From Gammaproteobacteria bacterium RBG_16_57_12 (GTDB taxonomy: Bacteria > Pseudomonadota > Gammaproteobacteria > RBG-16-57-12): a stretch of DNA of 5,682 nt. Shown here in pieces: positions 1 through 5,610 of the stretch; the first letter of the stretch is position 1; each line of letters opens with the position of its first letter. The stretch spans positions 8,762-14,443 of the forward strand of contig MGXL01000014.1 in NCBI GenBank assembly GCA_001801365.1, written 5' to 3'. The notes beneath the pieces were generated by a model, which was given only the letters and a program-made list of their open reading frames with translations, was not told the origin of the DNA and did not search any database. The position numbers were made by a program, and so were the translations under genes.

Positions 1-27
1 GGTTGTTATTTTTAATACCGTGCTCAT
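1..27 (-). CDS. fis: 5' end of the gene after dusB, probably DNA-binding protein Fis (partial)
   Basis: Only the first nine codons are in the window, reading M-S-T-V-L-K-I-T-T, and the frame is still open at the edge. The ATG shares four bases with the dusB stop (ATGA). It is preceded by AGAGGA at 37-42, nine bases upstream inside dusB, which is an ideal Shine-Dalgarno arrangement and the best evidence that a real gene starts here. The name rests on gene order: in Gammaproteobacteria dusB is almost always followed by fis, a small dimeric nucleoid protein with a C-terminal helix-turn-helix that bends DNA and activates rRNA promoters during fast growth. The N-terminus of Fis is variable, so nine residues can neither confirm nor exclude it. 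The overlap implies translational coupling to dusB. Confidence 0.55.
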
Positions 28-1007
28 GCAGCCAGTTCCTCTGCCGGGGTGAGTTGGTCAAAATATTCTTTTATCAACGCCGCCTGTTGCGCGGCATCTT
101 CCGCAAGATTGATGCGTTGACGGAATGCTCCGCCACCCACCTGCCCGCGAATATACCAGCCGATATGTTTGCGGGCCACCCGCACGCCCTGCCACTCGCC
201 ATAAAAGCTATAGAGATTCTCCAGATGCTCGAGCAGCAGCTGACGGATTTCTTGCAGGCCAGGCGGGGGCAATCGCATTCCGGTGTCGAGATAGTGGCTG
301 ATCTCACGGAAGATCCAGGGTTGTCCCTGAGCGGCGCGGCCGATCATAATGGCGTCGGCTTGCGTGTAGTCTAGCACGAATCTAGCTTTTTCAGGGCTGT
401 CGATATCGCCATTGGCGATCACGGGTATGGAAACCGCTGATTTTATCGCCGCAAGGGTGTCGTATTCCGCCGTGCCGCGAAAACCGCAGGCCCGGGTGCG
501 GCCATGCACCGTCAGCGCCTGGACGCCGCATTGCTCGGCGATGGCCGCAATGCGCACGCCGTTGCGGTGTTGTGCATCCCAGCCGGTGCGGATCTTGAGC
601 GTGACGGGCACATCAACGGCCTTGACTACTGTCTCGAGAATACGGACCACCAGGGTTTCATCGCGTAACAGGGCCGAGCCCGCCAGGGTGTTGCAAACCT
701 TTTTGGCCGGGCAACCCATGTTGATATCGATGATCTGCGCGCCCTGCGCCACGTTGTACCGGGCGGCTGCGGCCAGTTGTTCCGGATCCGCGCCCACGAT
801 CTGCACGCTGTGCAGTCCTTCGCCATCGTGACCGGTGCGGCGCAGGGTCTTGGCACTGCCCCACAGCAGCGCATTGGAGGTGACCATTTCCGATACCGTC
901 ATGCCGGCGCCCAGGCGTTTGCATAATTGCCGGTAGGGGCGATCGGTGGCGCCGGCCATGGGCGCCAGCAGCACATTATTCGCCAGTAGGTACGGGCCGA
1001 TTTTCAT
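24..1007 (-). CDS. dusB: tRNA-dihydrouridine synthase B
   Basis: This cytoplasmic flavoenzyme (FMN, NADPH) reduces uridine to dihydrouridine in tRNA; E. coli DusB acts on position 17 of the D-loop. The 327 residues form a TIM barrel followed by a C-terminal helical tRNA-binding domain. Visible motifs are APMAGATD (15-22), INMGCP (95-100) with the probable catalytic Cys99, LKIR (137-140) with Lys138, VHGR (167-170), ANGD (198-201) and MIGRAAQGQPW (221-231), all matching E. coli DusB (321 aa). The start was chosen at 1007 because M-K-I-G aligns with the family N-terminus (E. coli begins M-R-I-G). In-frame ATGs at 1037 and 1058 would add 10 or 17 residues with no family counterpart, and none of the three has a good ribosome binding site. 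The gene is intact and overlaps the next one by four bases. The family call is very secure; the start is moderately secure. Confidence 0.97.
   Translation of the reverse strand: MKIGPYLLANNVLLAPMAGATDRPYRQLCKRLGAGMTVSEMVTSNALLWGSAKTLRRTGHDGEGLHSVQIVGADPEQLAAAARYNVAQGAQIIDINMGCPAKKVCNTLAGSALLRDETLVVRILETVVKAVDVPVTLKIRTGWDAQHRNGVRIAAIAEQCGVQALTVHGRTRACGFRGTAEYDTLAAIKSAVSIPVIANGDIDSPEKARFVLDYTQADAIMIGRAAQGQPWIFREISHYLDTGMRLPPPGLQEIRQLLLEHLENLYSFYGEWQGVRVARKHIGWYIRGQVGGGAFRQRINLAEDAAQQAALIKEYFDQLTPAEELAA
37..42 (-). promoter_or_regulatory. Shine-Dalgarno AGAGGA for the downstream (fis-like) start
   Basis: AGAGGA lies within the last codons of dusB, nine bases before the ATG at 25-27. It is one of the strongest ribosome binding sites in the window, since most other genes here have weak ones. 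It decides the start of the partial downstream gene and suggests that gene is translated more strongly than dusB itself. Confidence 0.6.
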
Positions 1008-1053
1008 GGGTGTATGCCGGGTGACTGACCGTGCCATTGTCCAAGGGGAAACA

Positions 1054-1082
1054 ATCATACCCGTTTAGGGCGTGGCGATAAA
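1054..1082 (-). promoter_or_regulatory. weak candidate promoter before dusB
   Basis: TATGAT at 1054-1059 (5 of 6 matches to a sigma70 -10 box) lies 17 bases from TTTATC at 1077-1082 (3 of 6 to the -35 box), within the 90-bp gap between the DUF3426 gene and dusB. Transcription would begin near 1047, which would leave the upstream in-frame ATG at 1058 off this transcript and fit the dusB start at 1007. In E. coli the fis promoter is known to lie upstream of dusB, so a promoter here is expected. The sequence match alone is weak. Confidence 0.28.
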
Positions 1083-1097
1083 GATGCCGTTGCAGGC

Positions 1098-2219
1098 TTA
1101 ATAGAACTCAAACTCAAAATTGACAACATCCTTGCCTGGATCGGTCAGTTCCAGCTTCATCAGGATGGCCTGATGGGGCGGCATACCCTTGGCGATATCG
1201 ATTTTTTTGTCCAGATATTCGTTGGGCTTGAAGCGCCGGGAAGATATCCTGGCCTGTTCCATGGAGGACAGGGTAATTTCAACCGTGGGGAAGGGTTGCG
1301 CAAACTCTGCTTCATTCACCAGGATGGCGTTTACCAGCAGTGCCCCCGGGATTTCGGGGTGGACCCGCACATCGCGGTCGGTGATTTTGATAGCCGCCAG
1401 GTCACGCTGCAACGGGATATCGCATTGGGCGATGGTGCACAGCTTTTCTATCCAGGGCCTGAGTTCCGGATAGCGTGCCAGATCGGCGCGCAGGAAGTAG
1501 GCATACTGTCCCGCCAGCAGCAGCAACAAGGCAAAGATTACCGCTGACCAGGTGAGGGTCGACGTCATGCCGCGGTTTTTGCGCTTTTTGGAACGACGCG
1601 TGATCTCCTCGATGATGATTTCCTTCGCATTGATTTCCTTGTCTTTAGCCGCAGTAGCCATGGCGGGGGCAGTCACGCCGGTATCGGTAGCCGCGGCTTC
1701 GTCTGCGCTGGGCAAAGCTGCCGCAGTTTTCTTCTCAGTCTGGGCCGGGATGTTGTCCCCGAGATAATCCCTGTCGGTGATTTCTTCCCCCGGCTCGGCG
1801 AGAAATTGACTGAAATCGGCCCGGGCGGTAGGCGGTTGCGGCCGATTATCGGAGGTGTACAGCGGTATCGCCACATAGTCAGCGCTCGCTTCGGGCGACG
1901 GTTCTTCGGTCAGAACATCGTGGTCTTCTGTGGCTTCAGTATCCGCAACACTGAGGGGCGATCCGGGTGCCTGATCGTTGGTGTGTGTAGAAACATATGT
2001 TTCGGCGACGTCTTGACTCTTAGGTGTATCAGGCGCGTGTTCTGCTGCCGGCGTTTCGGCACCGGAGTCCTGGCTGCGCGACGAGGCGTGATCGAACAGA
2101 TATTCAAGGGCCGAAAACACATGCAGGCATTGCCCGCAGCGCACGATACCCTGGGCCACGGCGAGTTGCTTGGCGGTGATATTAAACAGCGTATTGCATT
2201 CCGGGCAGCGTGTGTACAT
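1098..2219 (-). CDS. zinc-ribbon, single-pass membrane protein with DUF3426 domain
   Basis: This 373-residue protein has four parts. An N-terminal MJ0042-type zinc ribbon has Cys5, Cys8, Cys28 and Cys31 (CPEC and CGQC). Residues 43-200 form a long Ala/Pro/acidic linker that looks disordered. A basic patch around 208-216 (RRSKKRKNR) precedes one transmembrane helix at about 221-242. The remainder, to 373, is a DUF3426 domain. The basic patch puts the zinc ribbon in the cytoplasm and the DUF3426 domain in the periplasm. Two cysteines follow the membrane segment (261 and 266). Position between prmA and dusB is conserved in many Gammaproteobacteria, but no biochemical function is established to my knowledge, so none is assigned. 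The start at M-Y-T-R-C-P is fixed by the zinc ribbon beginning at residue 5; the ribosome binding site is weak. Intact, 44 nt after prmA, likely same transcript. Confidence 0.93.
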   Translation of the reverse strand: MYTRCPECNTLFNITAKQLAVAQGIVRCGQCLHVFSALEYLFDHASSRSQDSGAETPAAEHAPDTPKSQDVAETYVSTHTNDQAPGSPLSVADTEATEDHDVLTEEPSPEASADYVAIPLYTSDNRPQPPTARADFSQFLAEPGEEITDRDYLGDNIPAQTEKKTAAALPSADEAAATDTGVTAPAMATAAKDKEINAKEIIIEEITRRSKKRKNRGMTSTLTWSAVIFALLLLLAGQYAYFLRADLARYPELRPWIEKLCTIAQCDIPLQRDLAAIKITDRDVRVHPEIPGALLVNAILVNEAEFAQPFPTVEITLSSMEQARISSRRFKPNEYLDKKIDIAKGMPPHQAILMKLELTDPGKDVVNFEFEFY

Positions 2220-2263
2220 AACCGTTTTAGTTGTCTGTCATATCTTTTATTGCTTTGGCTGTT

Positions 2264-3124
2264 TTAATACCGAATGCCTTCCAGGCGTACCCAGCCATCC
2301 CGGGTAACCGCGGGCGCCATGGCAAAAAACGATTCATACGCGCGCGCGACACTGTGTTGTTGTTCTTCCAGAATCCCTGATAGCACAATAACTCCCCCCG
2401 GACGGGTCAGCCCGGCCAGACGAGGAGCAAGGGTGATCAGAGGATTGGCGAGTATGTTTGCTATCACCTTGTCTGCCTTGATTGCAGGAAGTTCATCCGG
2501 CAGGCAGGTATGCAAACCGGCCCCGACCGAGTTCTTATCGGCATTACCCCGGCTGGAGATTAGGGCCTGGGGATCATTATCAACTCCCCAGGCGATGGCC
2601 GCACCCAATTTAAGGGCGGCGATGGCCAGAATGCCCGAGCCGCAACCATAATCAATCACGGTCTGGCCGTGCGGCGGGTGACGATCCAGCCATTCGAGGC
2701 ACAGTGCAGTGGTGGGATGGGTGCCGCTGCCAAAGGCCAGGCCAGGGTCCAGCATCAGATTGACGGCAGCGGGGTCCGGCGGGGAACACCAGCTCGGGCA
2801 TATCCACAGGCGTTCGCCAAAACGCATGGGCTTGAAATCATCCATCCAGGCCCGCTCCCAGTCCTTGTCGGGCAGGGGCTCGCAGCGCCAGCTCAGACCG
2901 GCGGGTAATCGGGCTACCACGGCGTCGATATCCGTGGCGGCATCAAACAAGGCCGCCACACATACCTGCTGCCATAAGGGAGTGGCGCCTGGCGGAGGCT
3001 CATAGATGGGTTGGTCGGCGGCATCCTCGAGGGTGACGGCGGCGGCGCCGGCCTCATGGAGCATATCGGCAAGATGCTCGGCGTGTTCCTGGTCGCTAGC
3101 GATTTTAAGCTGTATCCAAGACAT
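2264..3124 (-). CDS. prmA: ribosomal protein L11 methyltransferase
   Basis: PrmA uses S-adenosylmethionine to trimethylate several amino groups of ribosomal protein L11 in the cytoplasm. The 286-residue product has the N-terminal substrate-recognition domain (about 1-90), then a linker carrying DKDWERAWMDDFKPMRFGERLWICPSW-type residues. The Rossmann methyltransferase domain follows, with DPGLAFGSGTHPTT, motif I VIDYGCGSGILAIAALKLGA, VDNDPQA at the second strand, and NILANPL as the catalytic-loop motif. All align closely with E. coli PrmA (293 aa). The start is uncertain by three codons. ATG at 3124 gives M-S-W-I-Q-L-K, matching the E. coli M-P-W-I-Q-L-K. An in-frame TTG at 3133 sits 11 nt from the GGAGG at 3145-3149, closer to usual spacing. 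I chose the homology-supported ATG. The gene follows accC by 45 nt. Confidence 0.97.
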   Translation of the reverse strand: MSWIQLKIASDQEHAEHLADMLHEAGAAAVTLEDAADQPIYEPPPGATPLWQQVCVAALFDAATDIDAVVARLPAGLSWRCEPLPDKDWERAWMDDFKPMRFGERLWICPSWCSPPDPAAVNLMLDPGLAFGSGTHPTTALCLEWLDRHPPHGQTVIDYGCGSGILAIAALKLGAAIAWGVDNDPQALISSRGNADKNSVGAGLHTCLPDELPAIKADKVIANILANPLITLAPRLAGLTRPGGVIVLSGILEEQQHSVARAYESFFAMAPAVTRDGWVRLEGIRY

Positions 3125-3144
3125 TGGAGTCAATCATCATGCCG

Positions 3145-3150
3145 CCTCCC
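3145..3150 (-). promoter_or_regulatory. GGGAGG ribosome binding site before prmA, oddly placed
   Basis: GGGAGG on the minus strand is the strongest Shine-Dalgarno match in the operon. It lies 20 nt from the homology-supported prmA ATG (3124) and 11 nt from the in-frame TTG (3133). It is only 4 and 7 nt from two tandem ATGs at 3140 and 3137, which are in a different frame and open only as far as a TAA at 3105-3107. Either prmA starts at TTG, or this site serves the small out-of-frame ORF. Confidence 0.55.
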
Positions 3151-3161
3151 TGCGGGCTAGT

Positions 3162-3178
3162 GGGCTGCATTACAGCCC
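3162..3178 (-). other. perfect 6-bp hairpin across the accC stop codon
   Basis: GGGCTG and CAGCCC form a perfect stem around a five-base loop that contains the accC TAA and an overlapping ATG. No run of T follows on the minus strand, so it is not an intrinsic terminator. It could shape the accC-prmA junction by stabilising the message or affecting reinitiation. It could also be chance in GC-rich DNA. Confidence 0.4.
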
Positions 3179-4510
3179 GAGTTTCTTTTCCAGATAATGG
3201 ATATTGGTGCCGCCGGCCATAAAGGCACAATCGCGCATGATGTCCTGCTGCAGCGGGATATTGGTTTTAATGCCTTCGATCACGAATTCGCTCAGGGCGG
3301 TGCGCATGCGCGCCAGGGCGATATCGCGGGTACGCCCATGCACGATCAGCTTGCCGATCATGGAGTCGTAATGGGGCGGAACCCGATAGCCGTTGTAAAT
3401 ATGCGAATCGACGCGCACCCCGGGCCCGCCGGGGGGATGATACTGGGTGATGGTGCCGGGGGACGGCATGAAATTCCTGGGGTCTTCGGCGTTGATGCGG
3501 CACTCGATCGCATGCCCCCGCAGCTTGATATCCTTTTGTTTATAAGACAGCGTCTCGCCGTAGGCTACCAGGATCTGCTCCTTGACCAGATCAACGCCCG
3601 TGACCATTTCCGTGACCGGGTGTTCGACCTGAATGCGGGTGTTCATTTCAATGAAATAAAATTCACCGTTCTCATACAGGAATTCGAAGGTGCCGGCGCC
3701 GCGATAGCCGAACTCGCGGCAGGCCGCGGCGCAGCGCTCGCCGATTTTGCTGCGCATCTCCTCGGTAATGCCGGGGGCGGGCGATTCCTCCACCACCTTC
3801 TGATGGCGGCGCTGCATGGAGCAGTCCCGCTCACCCAGGTGGATGGCGTTGCCGTGCTGATCGGCCAGGACCTGGATCTCGATATGGCGCGGGTTTTCCA
3901 GGTATTTTTCCATATAGACCATGTCATTGCCAAAGGCCGCCCCCGCCTCGCCGCGGGTGAGGGAAATGGCATTGAGCAGGGTGGCCTCGCTGTGCACCAC
4001 ACGCATGCCGCGCCCGCCGCCACCGCCCGCCGCCTTGATGATGACCGGGTAGCCGATTTTCTGCGCCGTGGCGAGATTGGTATCGGCATCATCGCCCAGC
4101 GGCCCGCCGGAGCCCGGTACGCAAGGCACCCCCGCCTTTTTCATGGCCTCGATGGCGCTGACCTTGTCTCCCATCAGGCGTATGGTCTCGGGACGCGGTC
4201 CGATGAAGGTGAACCCGCTTTGTTCGACGCGTTCGGCGAAGTCCGCATTCTCCGACAGAAAGCCATAACCGGGATGGATGGCCTGGGCGTCGGTGACCTC
4301 GGCGGCGCTGATCACGGCCGGGACATTGAGATAGCTTTCGATGGAAGGCGCCGGGCCGATGCACACGGATTCATCGGCCAGACGGACATGCTTCAGGTCG
4401 CGGTCCGCCGTGGAATGGATGGCGACGGTCCTGATGCCCAGCTCGCGGCAGGCGCGCAGGATGCGCAAGGCGATCTCGCCGCGATTTGCGATGACGATTT
4501 TTTCAAACAT
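3170..4510 (-). CDS. accC: acetyl-CoA carboxylase, biotin carboxylase subunit
   Basis: AccC carboxylates the biotin carried by AccB using ATP and bicarbonate, the first half-reaction of acetyl-CoA carboxylase and the committed step of fatty-acid synthesis in the cytoplasm. The 446 residues compare with 449 in E. coli and have the same numbering through the active site. Domains in order are the N-terminal biotin-carboxylase domain ([16 protein letters not shown] onward), an ATP-grasp domain (about 115-320), and the C-terminal domain with RINAEDP. Visible ATP and metal ligands are Lys116, Lys159, the glycine-rich loop GGGGGRGM (162-169), His209, Lys238, Glu276, Glu288 and Asn290. Catalytic or bicarbonate/biotin-site residues are Arg292, Gln294, Val295, Glu296 and Arg338. 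None is missing. The start follows accB by 14 nt and matches the family N-terminus. Cotranscription with accB is near certain. Confidence 0.99.
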   Translation of the reverse strand: MFEKIVIANRGEIALRILRACRELGIRTVAIHSTADRDLKHVRLADESVCIGPAPSIESYLNVPAVISAAEVTDAQAIHPGYGFLSENADFAERVEQSGFTFIGPRPETIRLMGDKVSAIEAMKKAGVPCVPGSGGPLGDDADTNLATAQKIGYPVIIKAAGGGGGRGMRVVHSEATLLNAISLTRGEAGAAFGNDMVYMEKYLENPRHIEIQVLADQHGNAIHLGERDCSMQRRHQKVVEESPAPGITEEMRSKIGERCAAACREFGYRGAGTFEFLYENGEFYFIEMNTRIQVEHPVTEMVTGVDLVKEQILVAYGETLSYKQKDIKLRGHAIECRINAEDPRNFMPSPGTITQYHPPGGPGVRVDSHIYNGYRVPPHYDSMIGKLIVHGRTRDIALARMRTALSEFVIEGIKTNIPLQQDIMRDCAFMAGGTNIHYLEKKLGL

Positions 4511-4524
4511 AGCCTGAATCCGCC

Positions 4525-4971
4525 TTACTCAATGACTACCAGGGGCTGGTCAAATTCCACCGGCTGGCCATTCTCCACCAGGATGGCCTTGACGGTGCCC
4601 GCCTTGTCGGCTTCGATCTGATTGAGCAGTTTCATGGCCTCGATGATGCACAGGGTATCGCCCACCCCCACCTGCTTGCCGACCTCGATAAACGCCTTGG
4701 CGCCGGGGGTGGGGGCGCGATAGAAGGTGCCCACCATGGGAGATCTGACGATGTGGCCGGTCGGTTCCGACTTGGCGGCCGGAGCCTCGACGGCGGGTGC
4801 CACGGCCGAAACCGGCGGCGGGGCCATCATCGGCATCATCATTTGCGCCGATCCGCTGAATGCCGCCGTACGGCTGATGCGTACCGATTCCTCACCTTCC
4901 TGAATCTCGATTTCGGCGATATCGGTGGTTTCGATGAGTTCGATCAGTTTCTTTATCTTGCGTATGTCCAT
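4525..4971 (-). CDS. accB: acetyl-CoA carboxylase, biotin carboxyl carrier protein
   Basis: AccB (BCCP) carries the biotin that shuttles carboxyl groups from biotin carboxylase (AccC) to the carboxyltransferase. The 148 residues (E. coli 156) comprise an N-terminal helix region ([14 protein letters not shown]) needed for assembly with AccC, a Met/Ala/Pro-rich flexible linker at about 35-70, and the C-terminal biotinyl domain from about 73 on. The biotinylation motif EAMK is at 111-114, so Lys114 is the biotinylated lysine. The thumb loop typical of bacterial BCCP corresponds to APTPGAK (86-92). The linker includes a notable Met cluster at 44-49. The start is fixed by the conserved [10 protein letters not shown]. 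It follows aroQ by only 4 nt, with an AAGG at the aroQ stop as a weak ribosome site, suggesting translational coupling to aroQ. Confidence 0.99.
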   Translation of the reverse strand: MDIRKIKKLIELIETTDIAEIEIQEGEESVRISRTAAFSGSAQMMMPMMAPPPVSAVAPAVEAPAAKSEPTGHIVRSPMVGTFYRAPTPGAKAFIEVGKQVGVGDTLCIIEAMKLLNQIEADKAGTVKAILVENGQPVEFDQPLVVIE

Positions 4972-4975
4972 AGCC

Positions 4976-5425
4976 TTATGAGCCTGTAGTGGTTAAACGG
5001 TTGATGGCGGCCAATAGCGCCAGTTGGTAGCCATAGGCGCCCAATCCGGTGATGACGCCCATGGCGATATCAGAAAAATATGAATGCCGGCGAAACTGTT
5101 CCCGGGCATGAACATTGGATAGATGAACTTCAATAAAAGGTATCCCACTGGACGCCAGGGCATCCCGGATGGCCACGCTGGTATGAGTGAAGGCGGCGGG
5201 ATTGATGATGATGAAGTCCGTGCCATCCTGCCGGGACTGCTGGATGCGATTGACCAGCTCATGTTCGGCATTGCTTTGCAAAGCGGTCAGGCTATGGCCC
5301 TGTTCCCGGGCGAGCCGGGCCAGCTGCTCGTTAATGGCATCCAGGGTGGTGCGCCCATAATGCTCGGGTTCGCGGGTGCCCAGCAGATTAAGATTAGGGC
5401 CGTGCAATACCAGAATGTTCGCCAT
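4976..5425 (-). CDS. aroQ: type II 3-dehydroquinate dehydratase
   Basis: AroQ dehydrates 3-dehydroquinate to 3-dehydroshikimate, step three of the shikimate pathway to aromatic amino acids. The enzyme acts in the cytoplasm as a dodecamer with a flavodoxin-like fold. The 149 residues are the usual length. Visible motifs are HGPNLNLLG (8-16), the flexible lid TREPEHYG (17-24) with Arg18 and the catalytic Tyr23, NPAAFTHTS (75-83) with Asn75 and His81, EVHLSNVH (99-106) with catalytic His101, and FRRHS (111-115) with Arg112 and Arg113. All expected active-site residues are present. The N-terminus [11 protein letters not shown] fixes the start. The nearest Shine-Dalgarno-like GAGGG lies 12 nt upstream, which is long. 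It is the first gene of the operon as seen here, and its start overlaps the stop of a possible leader ORF. Confidence 0.99.
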   Translation of the reverse strand: MANILVLHGPNLNLLGTREPEHYGRTTLDAINEQLARLAREQGHSLTALQSNAEHELVNRIQQSRQDGTDFIIINPAAFTHTSVAIRDALASSGIPFIEVHLSNVHAREQFRRHSYFSDIAMGVITGLGAYGYQLALLAAINRLTTTGS

Positions 5426-5514
5426 TATTCAGTCATGCCCTCGTCGGCTGCGAAATCGCAATGTTTCCTGGTAAGTTCGCCGCCTGTTACCCGATTATGG
5501 AGCGATAAACTCAC
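5425..5514 (-). CDS. possible 29-codon leader ORF ending on the aroQ start
   Basis: An open frame begins at GTG (5512-5514) and ends at a TAA that shares one base with the aroQ ATG (TAATG). It would start only about seven bases after the predicted transcription start, so it would be almost leaderless, and it has no Shine-Dalgarno sequence. The deduced peptide (beginning V-S-L-S-L-H-N-R) resembles nothing I recognise and has no run of aromatic codons, so it is not a classic aromatic attenuator peptide. A 90-base open stretch can arise by chance. The exact overlap and the weak aroQ ribosome site are what make coupling conceivable. Confidence 0.2.
   Translation of the reverse strand: MSLSLHNRVTGGELTRKHCDFAADEGMTE
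5443..5456 (-). other. small hairpin in the aroQ leader
   Basis: TTGCGATTTCGCAG on the minus strand contains TGCGA and TCGCA, which can fold into a short stem (four to five pairs, tiny loop) about 20-30 bases upstream of the aroQ ATG. No U-tract follows. It is a minor structure and its function is unknown. Confidence 0.25.
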
Positions 5515-5527
5515 GGAGATGGGCGTA

Positions 5528-5556
5528 ATTATCCATCACGCCATGGAGTTTGTCCA
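5528..5556 (-). promoter_or_regulatory. sigma70-type promoter of the aroQ-accBC operon
   Basis: On the minus strand TGGACA (5551-5556, 5 of 6 matches to TTGACA) and GATAAT (5528-5533, 5 of 6 to TATAAT) are separated by exactly 17 bases. This is the best promoter match in the upstream region. Transcription should start near 5521, giving a leader of about 95 bases before the aroQ ATG. An inverted repeat overlaps the -35 box, so repression by a bound protein is conceivable. Confidence 0.6.
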
Positions 5557-5562
5557 TATGGC
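5540..5562 (-). repeat. inverted repeat over the operon -35 box
   Basis: ATGGA-CAAAC-TCCAT (5543-5557 read on the minus strand) is a perfect five-base dyad around a five-base centre. GCC (5560-5562) and GGC (5540-5542) extend it on either side of a two-base AT bulge. It contains the -35 hexamer TGGACA. The placement suits an operator, but the repeat is short. It matches no operator consensus I can name. Confidence 0.35.
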
Positions 5563-5598
5563 CGGAATGAACGCAAGTTCGCGACAGATCGACTCAAG

Positions 5599-5610
5599 TT
5601 ATTATAATAA
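5599..5610. repeat. AT-only palindrome TTATTATAATAA
   Basis: This perfect 12-base palindrome carries a consensus TATAAT on both strands (5603-5608 plus, 5601-5606 minus) in otherwise GC-rich surroundings. On the plus strand GCGACA at 5581-5586 (4 of 6 to the -35 box) sits 16 bases upstream, giving a weak rightward promoter. On the minus strand no acceptable -35 box exists at the right distance. It could be a -10 region, an AT-rich protein site, or chance. Confidence 0.3.

Noticed and set aside
1806..2267. plus-strand open frame of 153 codons opposite the DUF3426 gene
   Set aside because: It is opposite a gene with clear zinc-ribbon, membrane and DUF3426 features. The Cys/Arg-rich translation is a typical artefact of the opposite strand.
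3162..3178. GGGCTG/CAGCCC hairpin as a terminator after accC
   Set aside because: No T-tract follows on the minus strand, and the stem covers the accC stop itself. It is kept only as a structural element.
3197..4621. 474-codon plus-strand open frame antisense to accC and the 3' part of accB
   Set aside because: Its length is striking, but it mirrors a highly conserved GC-rich gene on the minus strand. The translation resembles no family I know and has no clear ribosome site. Long antisense frames are expected opposite GC-rich genes with strong codon bias.
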